64,000 nt of DNA from the NCBI RefSeq assembly GCF_010015445.1, contig NC_053126.1, forward strand, positions 21,384,169 to 21,448,168. The letters run 5' to 3'. A program made the translations under genes and the position numbers. The DNA is from Perca fluviatilis (lineage: Eukaryota > Chordata > Actinopteri > Perciformes > Percidae). Below, one piece after another: positions 26,119-37,704 of this stretch (the first letter of the stretch is position 1; every line of letters begins with the position of its first letter). Under the pieces are notes generated by a model that did not search any database, was not told the origin of the DNA, and worked only from the letters and a program-made list of their open reading frames with translations.

Positions 26119-26249
26119 TGCAGCATTGACACTCACAAAGGTGGAAAAGCCAGAGCTATGGCTTTGCAGCGGAGAGGACTTTTTTAACGAGTCACCTCAC
26201 TGCCCTGTGTATTGCATGGACAATAACACACACACACACATACACACAC

Positions 26250-27335
26250 GGTAACACCAACAAATCTAAGGCCAAGTGTACTTGTACTGAGAGAAAGAGA
26301 TGGGATACATGGGAAAGTGTTGAGGAAAAATTTAGCACCTTTTAGCAGCTAACACAAGTAGGGTATAGTAAAGGCTCTGTGATCATTTACTTATACAACA
26401 TGGTCTTCTCAAGCAACCATGTCCAATCCAAGGACACAACAAGACCACCAAGCCAGCTCTGACAGCTACATCCACAATTGAACATGATAGGGCTAATCGT
26501 TATGCAGCTTTCTCACTGAGGAGAACCTACATGGGGGAGTTTTGTCAGGCATAATAAACTCTCCTTGCATTGTCACAGCTCTGTTGAGAAGGAAGGTTAA
26601 ACTTAGAGCTGTCTGTAAAGCTGTCCCTCTGCAGCAGTAGTGCTCTGACTGGGGATCAGCGTAGTCTGGCTTCTGTTGGGCCTCTGGGCCACACAGCGAG
26701 GAGGAGGACAAGAAGGAGGAGGAGGAGGAGGCGGTGGGGCTCAACCCGGCACTAAAGACTTTGACACTAACATAATCACTGATAATTGATTCAGCTAGTG
26801 AGGAAGGTGTAACATTAAAAGATAAAAACGGGAGCGGTGGTGTCAGGCAGCTTAATGTGAGCTGATGGGGCCGACGCTGCCTGTCACCGCGCCTAATCAC
26901 ACAAAAGGGGACGTACGTACACATATCATCAAATCCCTCCCAGCTCTGGACCCGCTCAGCACCCTCAAAGGGGCTTTGATCAGCAGCGGGCCAAGGGAAG
27001 CGAGGGGGTACACAGGCCAAAGACGGCAAAGAGATGGAGAAGAGGACAGAAAGTAGACAGGCATCTTTTTCTGTTGCAGGACGGCCCTGAGATATCACAT
27101 GAGAGGACAGGAACTGTGATGACTAGCACCCAAGGTTCACACTACTTATTGAGGTTTAACGTAGACAATAACCTTGTCCAGTCCAGCAACCCTAATAAAT
27201 ACAAGCAGAGTTAAATTTACTTGCATGTATTATATTCAAATTTCATTTACAAATGATACAAAATGCTCCAACTTGATGTTTGATTTGGATAATGCAGTTT
27301 CCAGATGCAAAGACTAGATGCTCATGAACACTGAA
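26250..27335. other. Non-coding stretch with the longest non-repeat ORF
   Basis: A 201-codon frame on the minus strand (27098 to 26493) is the longest one outside transposons. It has a Ser run from a GGA repeat at 26699-26730, no recognisable domain and no splice or start context, so it is not called as a gene. The segment 26640-27050 is richer in GC than its surroundings and could be regulatory, without proof. Confidence 0.4.
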
Positions 27336-27339
27336 ATAA

Positions 27340-27524
27340 AGCTGAAACATTGACAGAAAATTAACGAGCAACTGTTTTGATGACAGATTTATTGATTAAG
27401 TCATTTATCAATCAAAATTGCAAAACATTACCAAGTTGTAGCTTCTCAAATCGTCAAATCAAGTTAACTACGGACAATCATGCAATTAATCCTGATTAAA
27501 TACTTTAATCAATTGACAGCCCTA
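27340..27524. mobile_element. Overlapping hAT MITE fragments
   Basis: 27340-27465 (AGCTGAAACATTGACAG, GCAACTGTTTTGATGACAG, ATTGATTAAGTCATTTATC) resembles, in reverse, the MITE family at 17886-18141 in decayed form. 27466-27524 ends with TTTAATCAATTGACAGCCCTA, the right terminus of a hAT family whose left terminus TAGGGCTGT appears at 41490. The second piece stops exactly where a GATA array begins. Confidence 0.5.
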
Positions 27525-27525
27525 G

Positions 27526-27526
27526 G

Positions 27527-27583
<57 letters not shown>
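27526..27583. repeat. (GATA)n microsatellite
   Basis: About 14 perfect GATA units directly next to the CCCTA end of a hAT fragment. Confidence 0.97.
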
Positions 27584-28092
27584 TACACACAATCACCGAC
27601 CCGACTCTTAGCAAACAAGCGATTGCGCCCGCTTTAGAAAGTTAACTAGTTTGCGGTAAAATGCAGTTGGGTTGTCGAGGTCAAAACTCTATATGTAGCA
27701 GCTGTGAATCAAATAAACGTATTATAAATAATGTTATGTCATTTTTTACTCTTACACTGAATGTTTGCTGCTTCAATCCAGATGGGTATTGAAAAGTATT
27801 TTCCGCGACTGATAAAGGTACGTGCTGAGGATGAGGACCAGCACGTACAGTCAGTCAGAAACAGAGCTCAACAGTCCGACCAGTGTAATTAGTTATGTTA
27901 TTAATTTGTTCACAATATTTTCAGGCTTCAACCAGTTAAAGACAGGGTCAGGGAGAGAAAGAGATAGATTTGTTAGGCATTAAAGTAGGAGAGGAGGACA
28001 GAATCCAACAGCGTGATCCTTCTCAGTTTTCGATACTTGATTGTTACGATGTCACCTTCTAATCTTTGGGAAACACTGATATATCTACCTAT

Positions 28093-28422
28093 ACTACCGG
28101 TCAAAAGTTTGGGGTCACTTAGAAATTTCCATTCCACTCCATTATAGACAGAATACCAGCTGAGATCCGTTGCATTGTTTTTTTAACCAGGGCAGCAGTT
28201 TTCAGATTACATTATGTGCTTACATAACTGCAAAAGGGTTCTCCAATGTTTTCTCAGTTAGCCTTTTAAAATGATATCAGATTACTAAACAGAATGTGCC
28301 TTTGGAACATTGGATGAATGGTTGCTGCAATGTAGATATTGCATTAAATCAGCCACCCACTCAGATCAGTGTGGATGGAGTGGAATGGAAATTTCTGTGT
28401 GACCCCAAACTTTTGGACCCCC
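28093..28422. mobile_element. Tc1-type MITE with long inverted ends
   Basis: The left end TACCGGTCAAAAGTTTGGGG, GTCACTTAGAAATTTCCATT is mirrored at the right by GGAATGGAAATTTCTGTGTG and ACCCCAAACTTTTGGACCCCC. Inverted ends are over 40 bp with a few mismatches. The preceding bases are CTATAC, fitting a TA target. The inside has no transposase. The sequence matches a MITE I recognise as common in fish (ACTACCGGTCAAAAGTTTGG type). Confidence 0.85.
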
Positions 28423-28433
28423 TAACAAACCAG

Positions 28434-28435
<2 letters not shown>

Positions 28436-28474
<39 letters not shown>
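28436..28474. repeat. (TA)n microsatellite
   Basis: Perfect TA tract of about 19 units, lying between the Tc1-type MITE and the Tc1 transposon. Confidence 0.95.
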
Positions 28475-28482
<8 letters not shown>

Positions 28483-28483
<1 letters not shown>

Positions 28484-29379
28484 ACTCACCTAAAGGATTA
28501 TTAGGAACACCATACTAATACCGTGTTTGACCCTATCCTATCAATATGGGCCAACATTTCTAAAGAATGCTTCCAGCACCTTGTTGAATCAATGACACAA
28601 AGAATAAAGGCAGTTCTGAAGGCGAAAGGGATCCCCCACACCATTACACCACCACCACCACCAGTCTGCCCAGTGGTAACAAGGCATGACGGATCCATGT
28701 TCTCATTTTATTTACGGCAAATTCTGACTCTACCATCTGATTGTCTCAACAGAAATCGAGACTCATCAGACCAGGCAACATTTTTACAGTCTTCAACTGT
28801 CCAATTTTTTTGCGCTCGTGCAAATTGTAGCCTCATTTTCCTATTTTTTAGTGGAGATGAGTGGTACCGGGTGGGGTCTTCTGCTGGTGTAGCCCATCCA
28901 CCTCAAGGTTGTGCGTGTTGTGGCTTCACAAATGCTTTGCTGCATACCTCGGTTGTAACGAGTGGTTATTTGAGTCAAAGTTGATCTTCTATCAGCTTGA
29001 ATCAATCGGCCCATTCTCCTCTGACCTCTAGCATCAACAAGGCATTTTTGCCCCCCAGGACTCCTGCATACTGGATGTTTTTCCTTTTTCAGACCATCCT
29101 TTCTAAACCCTAGAAATGCTTGTGTGTGTAAATCCCAGTAACTGAGCAGATTGTGAAATACTCAGACCAGCCCGTCTGGCACCAACAACCACGCCACGCT
29201 CAAAGTTGTTTAGATCACCTTTCTTTCCGATTCTGACATTCAGTTTGGAGTTCATGAGATTGTCTAGACCTGGACCACAACCCTAAATGTATTGAAGCAG
29301 CTGCCATGTGATTGGTTGATTAGATAATTTCATTACCATGAAATTTAACAGGTGTTCCTAATAATCCTTTAGGTGAGTG
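28483..29379 (-). mobile_element. Deleted Tc1/mariner transposon
   Basis: Perfect 29-bp inverted ends starting CACTCACCTAAAGGATTATT lie at 28483-28511 and 29351-29379, flanked by TA on both sides (28481-28482 and 29380-29381), the Tc1/mariner target duplication. The 897-bp length is less than a full Tc1-like element (about 1.2-1.6 kb), and a junction inside near 28618-28630 brings together parts that are apart in longer relatives, so this is an internally deleted copy. The transposase remnant is on the minus strand. Mobilisation would need a transposase from elsewhere. Confidence 0.93.
28500..29260 (-). pseudogene. Tc1-like transposase remnant
   Basis: On the minus strand 28773-28753 encodes WSDESRF, the conserved Tc1 motif carrying the second catalytic Asp of the DDE domain. 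Further on, 28698 to about 28620 reads MDPSCLVTT then GGGGGVMVWG, another Tc1 signature. Several stops and frame changes separate these blocks and part of the gene is deleted. The plus-strand frame at 28523-28984 is only the antisense shadow. Confidence 0.85.
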
Positions 29380-29406
29380 TAACTGACTGATATTAATATA
29401 TATATA

Positions 29407-29452
29407 TTAATTATTGCAAGTGTGAAGCAATTATACAGGTAATAGCAAAGGG

Positions 29453-29498
<46 letters not shown>

Positions 29499-29580
29499 TA
29501 TAAATAAAAGCAAGATGTTTGTTTTAAAGTTAATCCCTTTGCTATTAGCTGTATAATTGCTTCACACTTGCAATGATTAA
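29407..29580. mobile_element. 174-bp palindromic MITE-like element
   Basis: The arms are 29407-29456 and 29531-29580: TTAATTATTGCAAGTGTGAA on the left mirrors TTAATCATTGCAAGTGTGAA read on the minus strand from the right. They match over about 50 bp with two mismatches. The core is (TA)n (29454-29494) and TATAAATA sequence. No transposase or clear target duplication beyond possible TA or TTAA ends. It looks like a foldback MITE using TA or TTAA targets. Confidence 0.85.
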
Positions 29581-32548
29581 AGTGGAGTATACTAGACAGT
29601 TAATATTGCAATTACACTATGACTAATGTTATTCTTGTTAGCTTATAATGAACTGACTACTACAATACTATGGCCTTCCATTTTACCCTGTTCAACCTGT
29701 GATTTGAGCAGACCGGTTTCTTAACATGGTATAACATAAAGCGCCAATTCTACTCACCCTCACAGCTTTGGTATTAACGTGTAATGGAGACACATGAGGT
29801 AAGTCTACTAGCAGTGACTAGGGTGTGCCTATCTGCAGAGTGAACTGATGAAGATGGAGGGCTCCCTGTAGCCTTACAGTCAGAGCGCTGATAAATTGGC
29901 CAGCCTCCACCCTTTCCCCAACTGCAGGAAGGATGTGTGTGTGCATGAGAATCAGCACGGACGCCCGCTAGACTGGAACTGACAATATTAAGTGGCAGTG
30001 CCACAGTTTTCATGAACACAGGGAGGCCAAAAGAACCATGGGCCAGGAAGGCCTCTATTATGTCACCAAATACATAAAAGAAGCCAGTCAGACTATCTGT
30101 CCTCCTCTACAGCACCAACAGACTCACCTTTCCCAAATTAAAGGTTGCTCAGTACAAACAGCAGGAGAAAGACAGACAAGGACTCTCATGAAGATGTAAC
30201 TTTACACCGAAACGTTAGTCACTGTTATGCACCTTAAATAATAAAAAAAACTATAAAGTAAGAAGACATCTGTGTTGCACCGGCGATTCTTTTTTACTCT
30301 ACACTGTCTTGTCCTGTCCTGGTTGCACCAGATTGTTGTGGATTGCAGAAGCGCAGAGAACCCTCACACAGACAAACACACATTTCCACCTTGTGTGGCA
30401 GACATAAACACACATCCCCTCATGTTGAACATGGCTGATGGGAGATCAAAGATTTTACAGATGTTTAACAGAACCATAGGAGCTCCTTTAGAGGTAGACT
30501 GCAGGGGGCGGATATCTTACAGAGGAGCAAGGGAGGAAAGAGGGAGGCTGAGAGGGGAAAAAGGAGTAATAGCAAATAAAAGGGGGAAGAGGCGCAGCGA
30601 AAGCCGCAGGCCAAGGATGGAAGGGAGAGAAGAGGAAGAATGAGAAGTAAGTGAGAAAATGCAAATGAGAGGCTGCCGCGCAAAAGAGGAAAGAGAGGAG
30701 AGAGAAAGTGAGAGATTACTATAGGGACTGTTGAAAGAGAAGCTGAAGACCAGAACAAAGCTGACAATGAAAACGCATGAAACATGACGAGCACACATCA
30801 TGCTGCCTTTTGCTGCATAAATGGGCCTCATGCTTTCCTCAAATGTCCTTCAAAAAGTAATGCTGGCGGCTGCAGACATCACAACAAAAAAAAAAAATGC
30901 AGGAGACACAGAAAATGAAAAGATGATGAGAGGTAGCGAGAAAGAGGGCAAGGTATAATAAAAGGATGGAGATGATCCCCAGAGAGGCGGCCCATGGCAT
31001 CTGTTTGTCACAAGCCAGCGCCACAGGGAGAAAGAGGAGGACGAGTGTAAGCAGCAGACTGAGAGGTAGCTCCTCTTCTGAGTCTCGCGCTCCCTGGCTT
31101 TCCTCCACCAGCAGCTGGAGGCTAAACTTAAGCTCCGCCAACAGCCACCAGAGAGATAGGAGAGGCCTTGGATAGGGGGTCATCTACAATCAACAACCAA
31201 AACAAAATTCAGGGACGCACATCTGCATCATTAGCAGAGGAGCCAAGAGTACCCTGATGTCCACAACAGATCCCTCAGAAATGTGGCCACCACAGTGCCT
31301 GTGCACACAAACATCCTTTGCACAATCACCATAGAGCGATGTCAGCCTGCTTTTCATGAATATTCATCTGCCTCATTAACACTCAAGTGGGGAAACACAG
31401 CATATTGCATGAGACTCCCGTTACTTGGAGAGAGGACGAGAGTTGAGGGATGGAGAGGAAAGGGGAAGAAGAGATGGGACACATAGTGACTGTAAAGGAA
31501 GCAAAGGGGAAGAGAGACAGAGTAAGAGGCAAAGCCTTCTTTTCATGCCAGCAAACTTTTTTTTGAATCTCAAGAGTGGAGGGAGCTGATAGCCTCCTGT
31601 CGCTTCTCCTTATGAAGCCAGACTAGGGCAGTATGAAAGCAGCGTCAGCAGCAGAGACAGCACAGCGGGAGCCCAGGGTGGGAATTACAGACCATTTTAC
31701 CCTGCAAATCCTCCAGCAATAAAAAGCTTTAAAACAGCTGCAATTTCTCCAGTAATAGCTGGCTGTTCACAATAACTGCTAAACTGTAGGGGATATGTGT
31801 GAATACACATCTACACAAGCTGCTGCCAAACAGACATTCATGCAAGCCCCAACCTTGTTCGGTAACAAAACACTCCCGCACATACAGACGTACAAAGCCA
31901 CGCTCGCTCACACGCAGACACCGATTCTGTCAGTCCACTCAGTCAGTCTTTCTCTCCGAGCCACTTGCCAACAGACACACATGCAGACAGATACTACCAC
32001 ACATAGAGAGGGGATTATTTTCTCTTTATGTTGTAATGCCAGTGAATCTCTTAACATGAACTGCCAACAGGGGAAATCTCCAATCCTGCAGCTGTGTCCT
32101 CAAAGAGACTCTGAAAACTGTAGAAACAGAAGACTCTATTTCCTCCTCCTGTGACTTTGGTGACAGAAACAGCCGGCCACTCGGAGAGGAGGAGATGAGG
32201 TAACGTTGGGCAATGCCCAAAATGTTGCCCCACCAGAGTCACTCGGGTCCTTCAAAGGGCTATGACAAAACCAAAGGTACCATAATTGGACCAGGTCTTT
32301 GGAAATCAATACTGCTGCTTACATCAGGGGCCTCTACCAAAGCTATTTCATATTCCACCTTCTAAACACAGTTTCTGACAAAAAAAAAAAAAACTTCAAT
32401 TTCAGAACAGTATGAACTATCGATTTCACAGCCACGATTCTTACTCCCTCCGCCTCCTCCTGTCCCCTCTCTTTTCCAGACCCCTACCGTTGATACGCAA
32501 CTCCTTTAACAAAGAGTATTTTCTGTGGGGGGTGAAGAAGGTGGAGTG
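29581..32548. other. Unique non-coding stretch
   Basis: No gene supported. 30450-30730 and 31400-31530 are purine-rich and give spurious Arg/Lys/Glu-rich frames. 31356-31367 is a 12-bp palindrome ATGAATATTCAT of the POU-dimer type. A possible short repeat scrap (CACCGAAACGTTAGTCA) lies at about 30207-30223. Confidence 0.45.
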
Positions 32549-32822
32549 CAGTGACAGACTGGTCATCTGGAATTTGGGCAAATGCCAGAAGGGCCGCACC
32601 CTATGGACACCAATGGGCCACTACTGATAATTTGTCTTTGGTAAAATTTGATACGTTATTTTATGCATGCAGCCACAAATATTCAAGATTGTACTGCAGC
32701 AAGGTGGGTGGAAAGATTCACTAGGAAGGCAGAGTTCCTGATTTCCAAGCTAGGTTACTGACAAAAATAGGGTCAGTGTGTTGCAAATACCAGGGCCGTT
32801 TTTTGATCCCAGTCCGTCACTG
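32549..32822. mobile_element. hAT MITE with exact 8-bp target duplication
   Basis: The left end CAGTGACAGACTGGTCATC and the right end, read on the minus strand CAGTGACGGACTGGGATCA, are inverted repeats. The flanks GTGGAGTG at 32541-32548 and GTGGAGTG at 32823-32830 are identical. The 274-bp inside includes GGGCAAATGCCAGAAGGGCC and has no coding capacity. Confidence 0.95.
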
Positions 32823-33552
32823 GTGGAGTGGTTCTTACCTGTGAACTTAACATCACCGTATACCATTCAAATCCCTTAAGTGGCTTCCTATAACTTTATT
32901 TCAACTGGTTTGAGACAAGGTCCTTCTAAGAGAAGTTCCATGAGGGCACTACAGTCGTTTCGTTTAGTTCTTCAAATAGCAAATATTTATTTATGAAGAT
33001 CAAAGCTACTTCCTACTCTTTAGATGCATTTTGTAATATTTCACTGTTGTTTAAATTGTAAGCTCCTCCTTCTTGTTTTCAGATTTCAATCTATAAGCAG
33101 TTATAGTAGCACTTCTTGTATAAAAGGTGTTACATATATAGTTTAAGTTTTGTAATTGCAACCAACAATTATCTTCAATATTATATAAGCTGCCAGTTGT
33201 TCTTAAACACTCAATACATTTTCAAAGAAATATCAGAAAATAGAGAAAGATCCCCCTACACTCCATTTATTATTATTATAAAAAAGACTAAGAAAACCAG
33301 CAAACATTTACATGCAAGCAGGAACCAGTTAATTTTTGGCACTCGAAAAATTATCTATCCGATTAACCAATTATCTAAATTATTTGCTACTTCATTTTTG
33401 GTCGATCAACTGGCCAATTAATCGACTTTTGGCTCCATTATTATTATCTTTAATATTATTATTTGGCTATATCAGGTGGCACATTACTAACTCAGGAGGC
33501 CACTAAAACAAAATTAAACAAACATGTAAGTAAATGTTTGATGTCACACAAT

Positions 33553-33930
33553 GACAGTAGGGATGCTAATTAAGATTTATTTTTCAGACTGATAGCCAAT
33601 CCTTGTTAACCGATCATTAACCGTTAACAGACAAGCAGGCAGAGTCCCAGTTCACCCGTCTGGAAGGTTCGGATGTACTACAGATGCCGACTTGTCGTGG
33701 ACACATGCAGCCACTTTCCTGAAACCACTTGCGGTCCACAGAGCCCGCTCATGTTTCCACCGCATCCACCTGCAAGGTTGTCAGCTCTGTGTCTGCCTGG
33801 CCTACTCTGCGTGCCAGTCCTCGATAGAATGGCATGTGTCAGCCGTCCAGCAGAGAGCCACAAGCTTAGCAAAAAAACCAAAAGTTTGCACTAGCAAGTT
33901 AACTAGCAGTAAAGGAAAAAAGATTGTATA
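33553..33930 (+). mobile_element. hAT-like element fragment
   Basis: AGTAGGGATGCTAATTAAG near 33558, followed by AACCGATCATTAACCGTTAAC, resembles the left end of a hAT family (TAGGGATG terminus with CGATCATTAACCG words). What follows is GC-rich and holds frames of 73-79 codons without a clear domain. A right terminus was not found. Confidence 0.45.
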
Positions 33931-35387
33931 GCCTATTTTATAACCCTAAATAACAGTATAGTATGACTTGAAATTTGTAATATTGTAAACAATCTGCATG
34001 CAACTACTAGTCATGTATGAGTAAATGAGACTAGGCCTCTTGACTTTTGGGTATAATACATTACAGCTGCCTTCAACATTTTACCTAAAAATGATATCCT
34101 TCTCAAATGCCAAATCAGATATTTCAGCCATGACGGAGCTGGATCTGGTAATCAAACCATTAGGATGGGTCACCATTTTCTAGGCTTAAATGCCAGTTAA
34201 TATCAGCAGAATTGGATCTGACGTTTGGGCAGAAACACTTTTAACCAAATGTGTAGTCATCAATTCATATTCAGATGGCTTTCCTGGGTCACGAGGTGTG
34301 CTGAGCAGCCTGGCAGAGACCGGGGACCTGACCAGTTCAAATCACAGGTCCAAACTCAGCATGCATGCATGATTTAAATACATCTAAATGGCAGATGGTG
34401 AGAGAGCTGGCTCGTGATGGCTCCGAGACAGAAGCAGTGATGTAGGAGAAGCAGAGGATGAGGCTGCGTATTAGAGTGAGGAATGGCTTGGCTTGTCTTT
34501 AAGATTACTTTTCCTCTTAAAACATTCACTTCATCTGTGTCACTCCTGCTCCCAACTTGTTATTGGAAAATAGAAAAGCTGGAAAACCATTCGATGCCGG
34601 CACTGTCTGCATCAGTCACACACTGACACACACATACACAGAAAATACATTTCATCCTCCATATCCGAAACAGCCAATAGCACTGGCAGGCATTTGCGAC
34701 CCCAATCCATATTTCAATTTCCCTGCTCTCATGCAAACTAATTCAATACTTGTTGCCTTCCCTCACAACTGTTCAGCAATGTGATAAATGAGCTTCTTGT
34801 CATGCTGCATCTATAAAAGGCCCAATCAGAGACATTTTTGAGTGGGCCTCTGCCTATATCAATTATGTCTTAGGTCCGTACACAGGAAGATTCTTGGAAG
34901 TAGCATTAAAGGATGGAAAATCAGTGCTTTTCAACATTTTCACCAAACAAATGCAGATCACTTTCCTCCATATGTTCTGTACTAGAATGCTTTCAGCCCA
35001 CATTAGCTACATTTCAAACTCAGATTTTACATCTGACAGTGCTTAAATCTAGAGCTTAACTACTCATGCTTTAAGCTAACAGTGGGATGTCAGTCAAATA
35101 AGTATTTAAATCTGATGTACACTAATTCAAGATGTGAACTTTAAAGTGGAAATCAGGTTCAAACAAATATCGCACAAACATTTGTTTTCTACATTTATCA
35201 GTTCCCATATGTGAATTTGTAAAAGTCTGTCAAAAAGTCAGACAGAGAAATGCCAAAGCTGTAGGCTGTGATGCCTTCGCCCAACACTTTTTTGGAATTG
35301 ATCCACCGCCACAGCTCAGGAGCCAGGAATTTACGTACAGTATATTCTCTTAATCAGGCTCACTGGCGGAAAAAAACTCCATTTACA
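33931..35387. other. Unique non-coding stretch
   Basis: No gene, RNA or bounded repeat recognised. Confidence 0.45.
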
Positions 35388-35879
35388 AATGGCGTTTTTC
35401 CATTACATAGTACCTGCTCGACTTGACTCTACTCGCCTTTTTTGGTTTTCCATTACAAAACAGGTACTTTTTTTAGTATCACCTCAGTCGAGGTTCCAAG
35501 CGAGCTGAGGCGATACCAAAAGGTGACGTGAAAACCTGCAGACTACTGATTGGTCAGAGAGAATCGTCACTAGTCACTGCGTCATCATTGCTAGCGACAG
35601 ATGGGGGTGTCCATTTTTTAAATAGTTTAGCCAGGGGTGTATTTTCTGCTGCCTCCAGCTTCTTTTGAAACAAAATTATTCTTCTGGCTATGACCTTTGA
35701 CGTTCTGTGGGTGTGTGTCGCGTTAGGTCACGGTAGTTTCCTGCGGCGTCACTACGACGACCAGCCACGCTCGCCTCAGGCATGAGGCGGTACTAAATCT
35801 GCAATGGAAAATGGAGGACGGGGCACCGTGGCCGAGTCGAGTCGAGTAGAGCTGGTACTAGCAGTGGGTAAGCGCCATT
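35388..35879. mobile_element. Nonautonomous DNA element with GTACC-rich inverted ends
   Basis: Left: AATGGCGTTTTTCCATTACA, then TAGTACCTGCTCGACTTGAC. Right, read on the minus strand: AATGGCGCTTACCCACTGCT, then AGTACCAGCTCTACTCGACT. These are inverted repeats of about 60 bp with several mismatches. The inside has GGTACTTTTTTTAGTATCACC and GTGACGTGAAAACC and a CpG-rich right half. No transposase and no convincing target duplication; the superfamily is not determined. Confidence 0.82.
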
Positions 35880-37696
35880 AGAGATTCTACAATGGATTTC
35901 TGACTAGGGGACAATTTCATATGACTTTCCCCTGACTAAATAGTGTTTGATGTACAAACTGCTGTAGCGTTTTACACTGCTACGACCTAGAAAAGACTCA
36001 CACATGTTGACATCCTCTCCTGCAGCGCCATTAACAAAGCAATTCCCCAAAAGCACACAGCCAAGTAAGAATACGAGTGTAAACAAATACAGTACGTGGC
36101 TAGCTCGGTGCAGCAGAGTCAAAGAAATGGTGCAGTGCAGAAACATTTTGTTTTGTAAAATGTACCATACTCTGAAGTAGTTCTCACTTTGTACATGATA
36201 CCACTACGATGGATACTATATTATTGATCCTTACATTAACAGTCAGTGCATTCTGCATTAGATGCTGAAAATGCACAAGCACGTGTGCAAGTATGTGACA
36301 GGAAAAGATGAGTAACAACACTTGCTCCAACTCCAGCACATGGCTACACTTTTTCTCACAACTCTTTGGCCATGTAAAGGGAGAAGCAAGCAGGTAATAG
36401 CGACAAATTTAGGGGCTTAAACGGCGACAGCTTTACGATGCCTGAGCGGCCTCTATGACTCCATTTCTGTCAGGTTCTATTAGCTTGGCCTCCACCGTGT
36501 GTTTCGATTGGCTCTTGGCCTATTCCCAGCAGTTCCAGAAGCACCTCGCGTAAATAAACCAAATGGCTGCATCTTGTAGTGTATGAAGCGGCGAGGGGAG
36601 GGCTCTGGCAAGCTGGGCACTTGTGTGTAAAGAACATCAGACAGAGTGGTTGAATCGTTTAATATACAGCACCGAGCTGAATGGACACAGTCGACTAGAG
36701 GGAGAGCTCGACACACATCAGCCTAAGAGTTTAAATTTGACTAGTGTTTAAAAAGAATACAAGCAGCCAGGCGAGAAAAGCACTTCTAAATCAAGACAAG
36801 TGGTCTCATTCCACTCCACACACACTCCTATAAGCAAAAGACAAAGTGTGTCTATCTGCCAGCTGCCAGGTGGAAGTCTAAGGAAAGGCCACCTGTCTAA
36901 TAACTGTTTTTGATGTGTACAGCTCAGCAGTATGAAACTGAGCATCTGGCCTGTCCCCTCCAAACTGATCTTTTAAGAGCATGCATATATGTGTTCCTCT
37001 TATATAGAATTTATTGCACCCAAAAAGGTTTTCACCTACCCAAAAACATGATTTTGTGATTATTAATTCAACCAATTATGTCTTGTGAATGCAGTTTTGC
37101 CAACAACTCTCAACCGCCAGATGTTCACTGGATATTTTTATAAGCAGTGTTTCCCTCAGTGTGAGAATTAATTTTTTGTTGTCTACCAGAAACTGAGAAT
37201 CATTTGAACTATTCTGAAAATAAGTCACTTGTTTTTTATAATCCAAACACCCCAAGAGTGAAACAAAATGTAATAATACATTCTGGTAAGAATTATTAAA
37301 ATGCAATGCTTGACATGCTGTGGCTGAATTAGTTTTTTTTTTTTATGGCTTTGAATTTTTTTATTTCCTTGCACAGACAAAAAACTAACTGGACTGTAGC
37401 TCAGTCTGCTGAAAGAAGAAAGACTGCTCACACAATGAAATGACTATGACTATCAGCTACCTGTTTACATTTTTAAAAGAAAATAAATACAGAAAAATAC
37501 AGAAATCTATTTGGGAAGAACACAAAAGCACATGAAATATTTCTTATTTAATCATCAATAGTATAATTATGACAAATAGTAAATATGTATTGCATTTATG
37601 ACCAACACATTTTTAAATGCATTTTATTGTTTTTGTATCATTCTGTTTGGTCCTTTTTCACAGCAGACATGTCATAGCAGGAAAAGCACAGGTATA
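35880..37696. other. Unique non-coding stretch
   Basis: No gene or repeat supported. Confidence 0.45.
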
Positions 37697-37704
37697 ATTA
37701 TTAC

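Noticed and set aside
26493..27098. 201-codon minus-strand open frame, the longest outside transposons
   Set aside because: No recognisable domain, a low-complexity Ser run from a GGA repeat, and no supporting splice or promoter context. Likely a chance opening in a GC-richer stretch.
27526..27583. GATA array as a CRISPR-like or structured repeat array
   Set aside because: Simple tetranucleotide microsatellite without spacers; CRISPR is not expected in a vertebrate genome.
28523..28984. 153-codon plus-strand open frame
   Set aside because: It is the antisense of a Tc1 transposase remnant; the minus strand carries the WSDESRF and GGGGVMVWG motifs.
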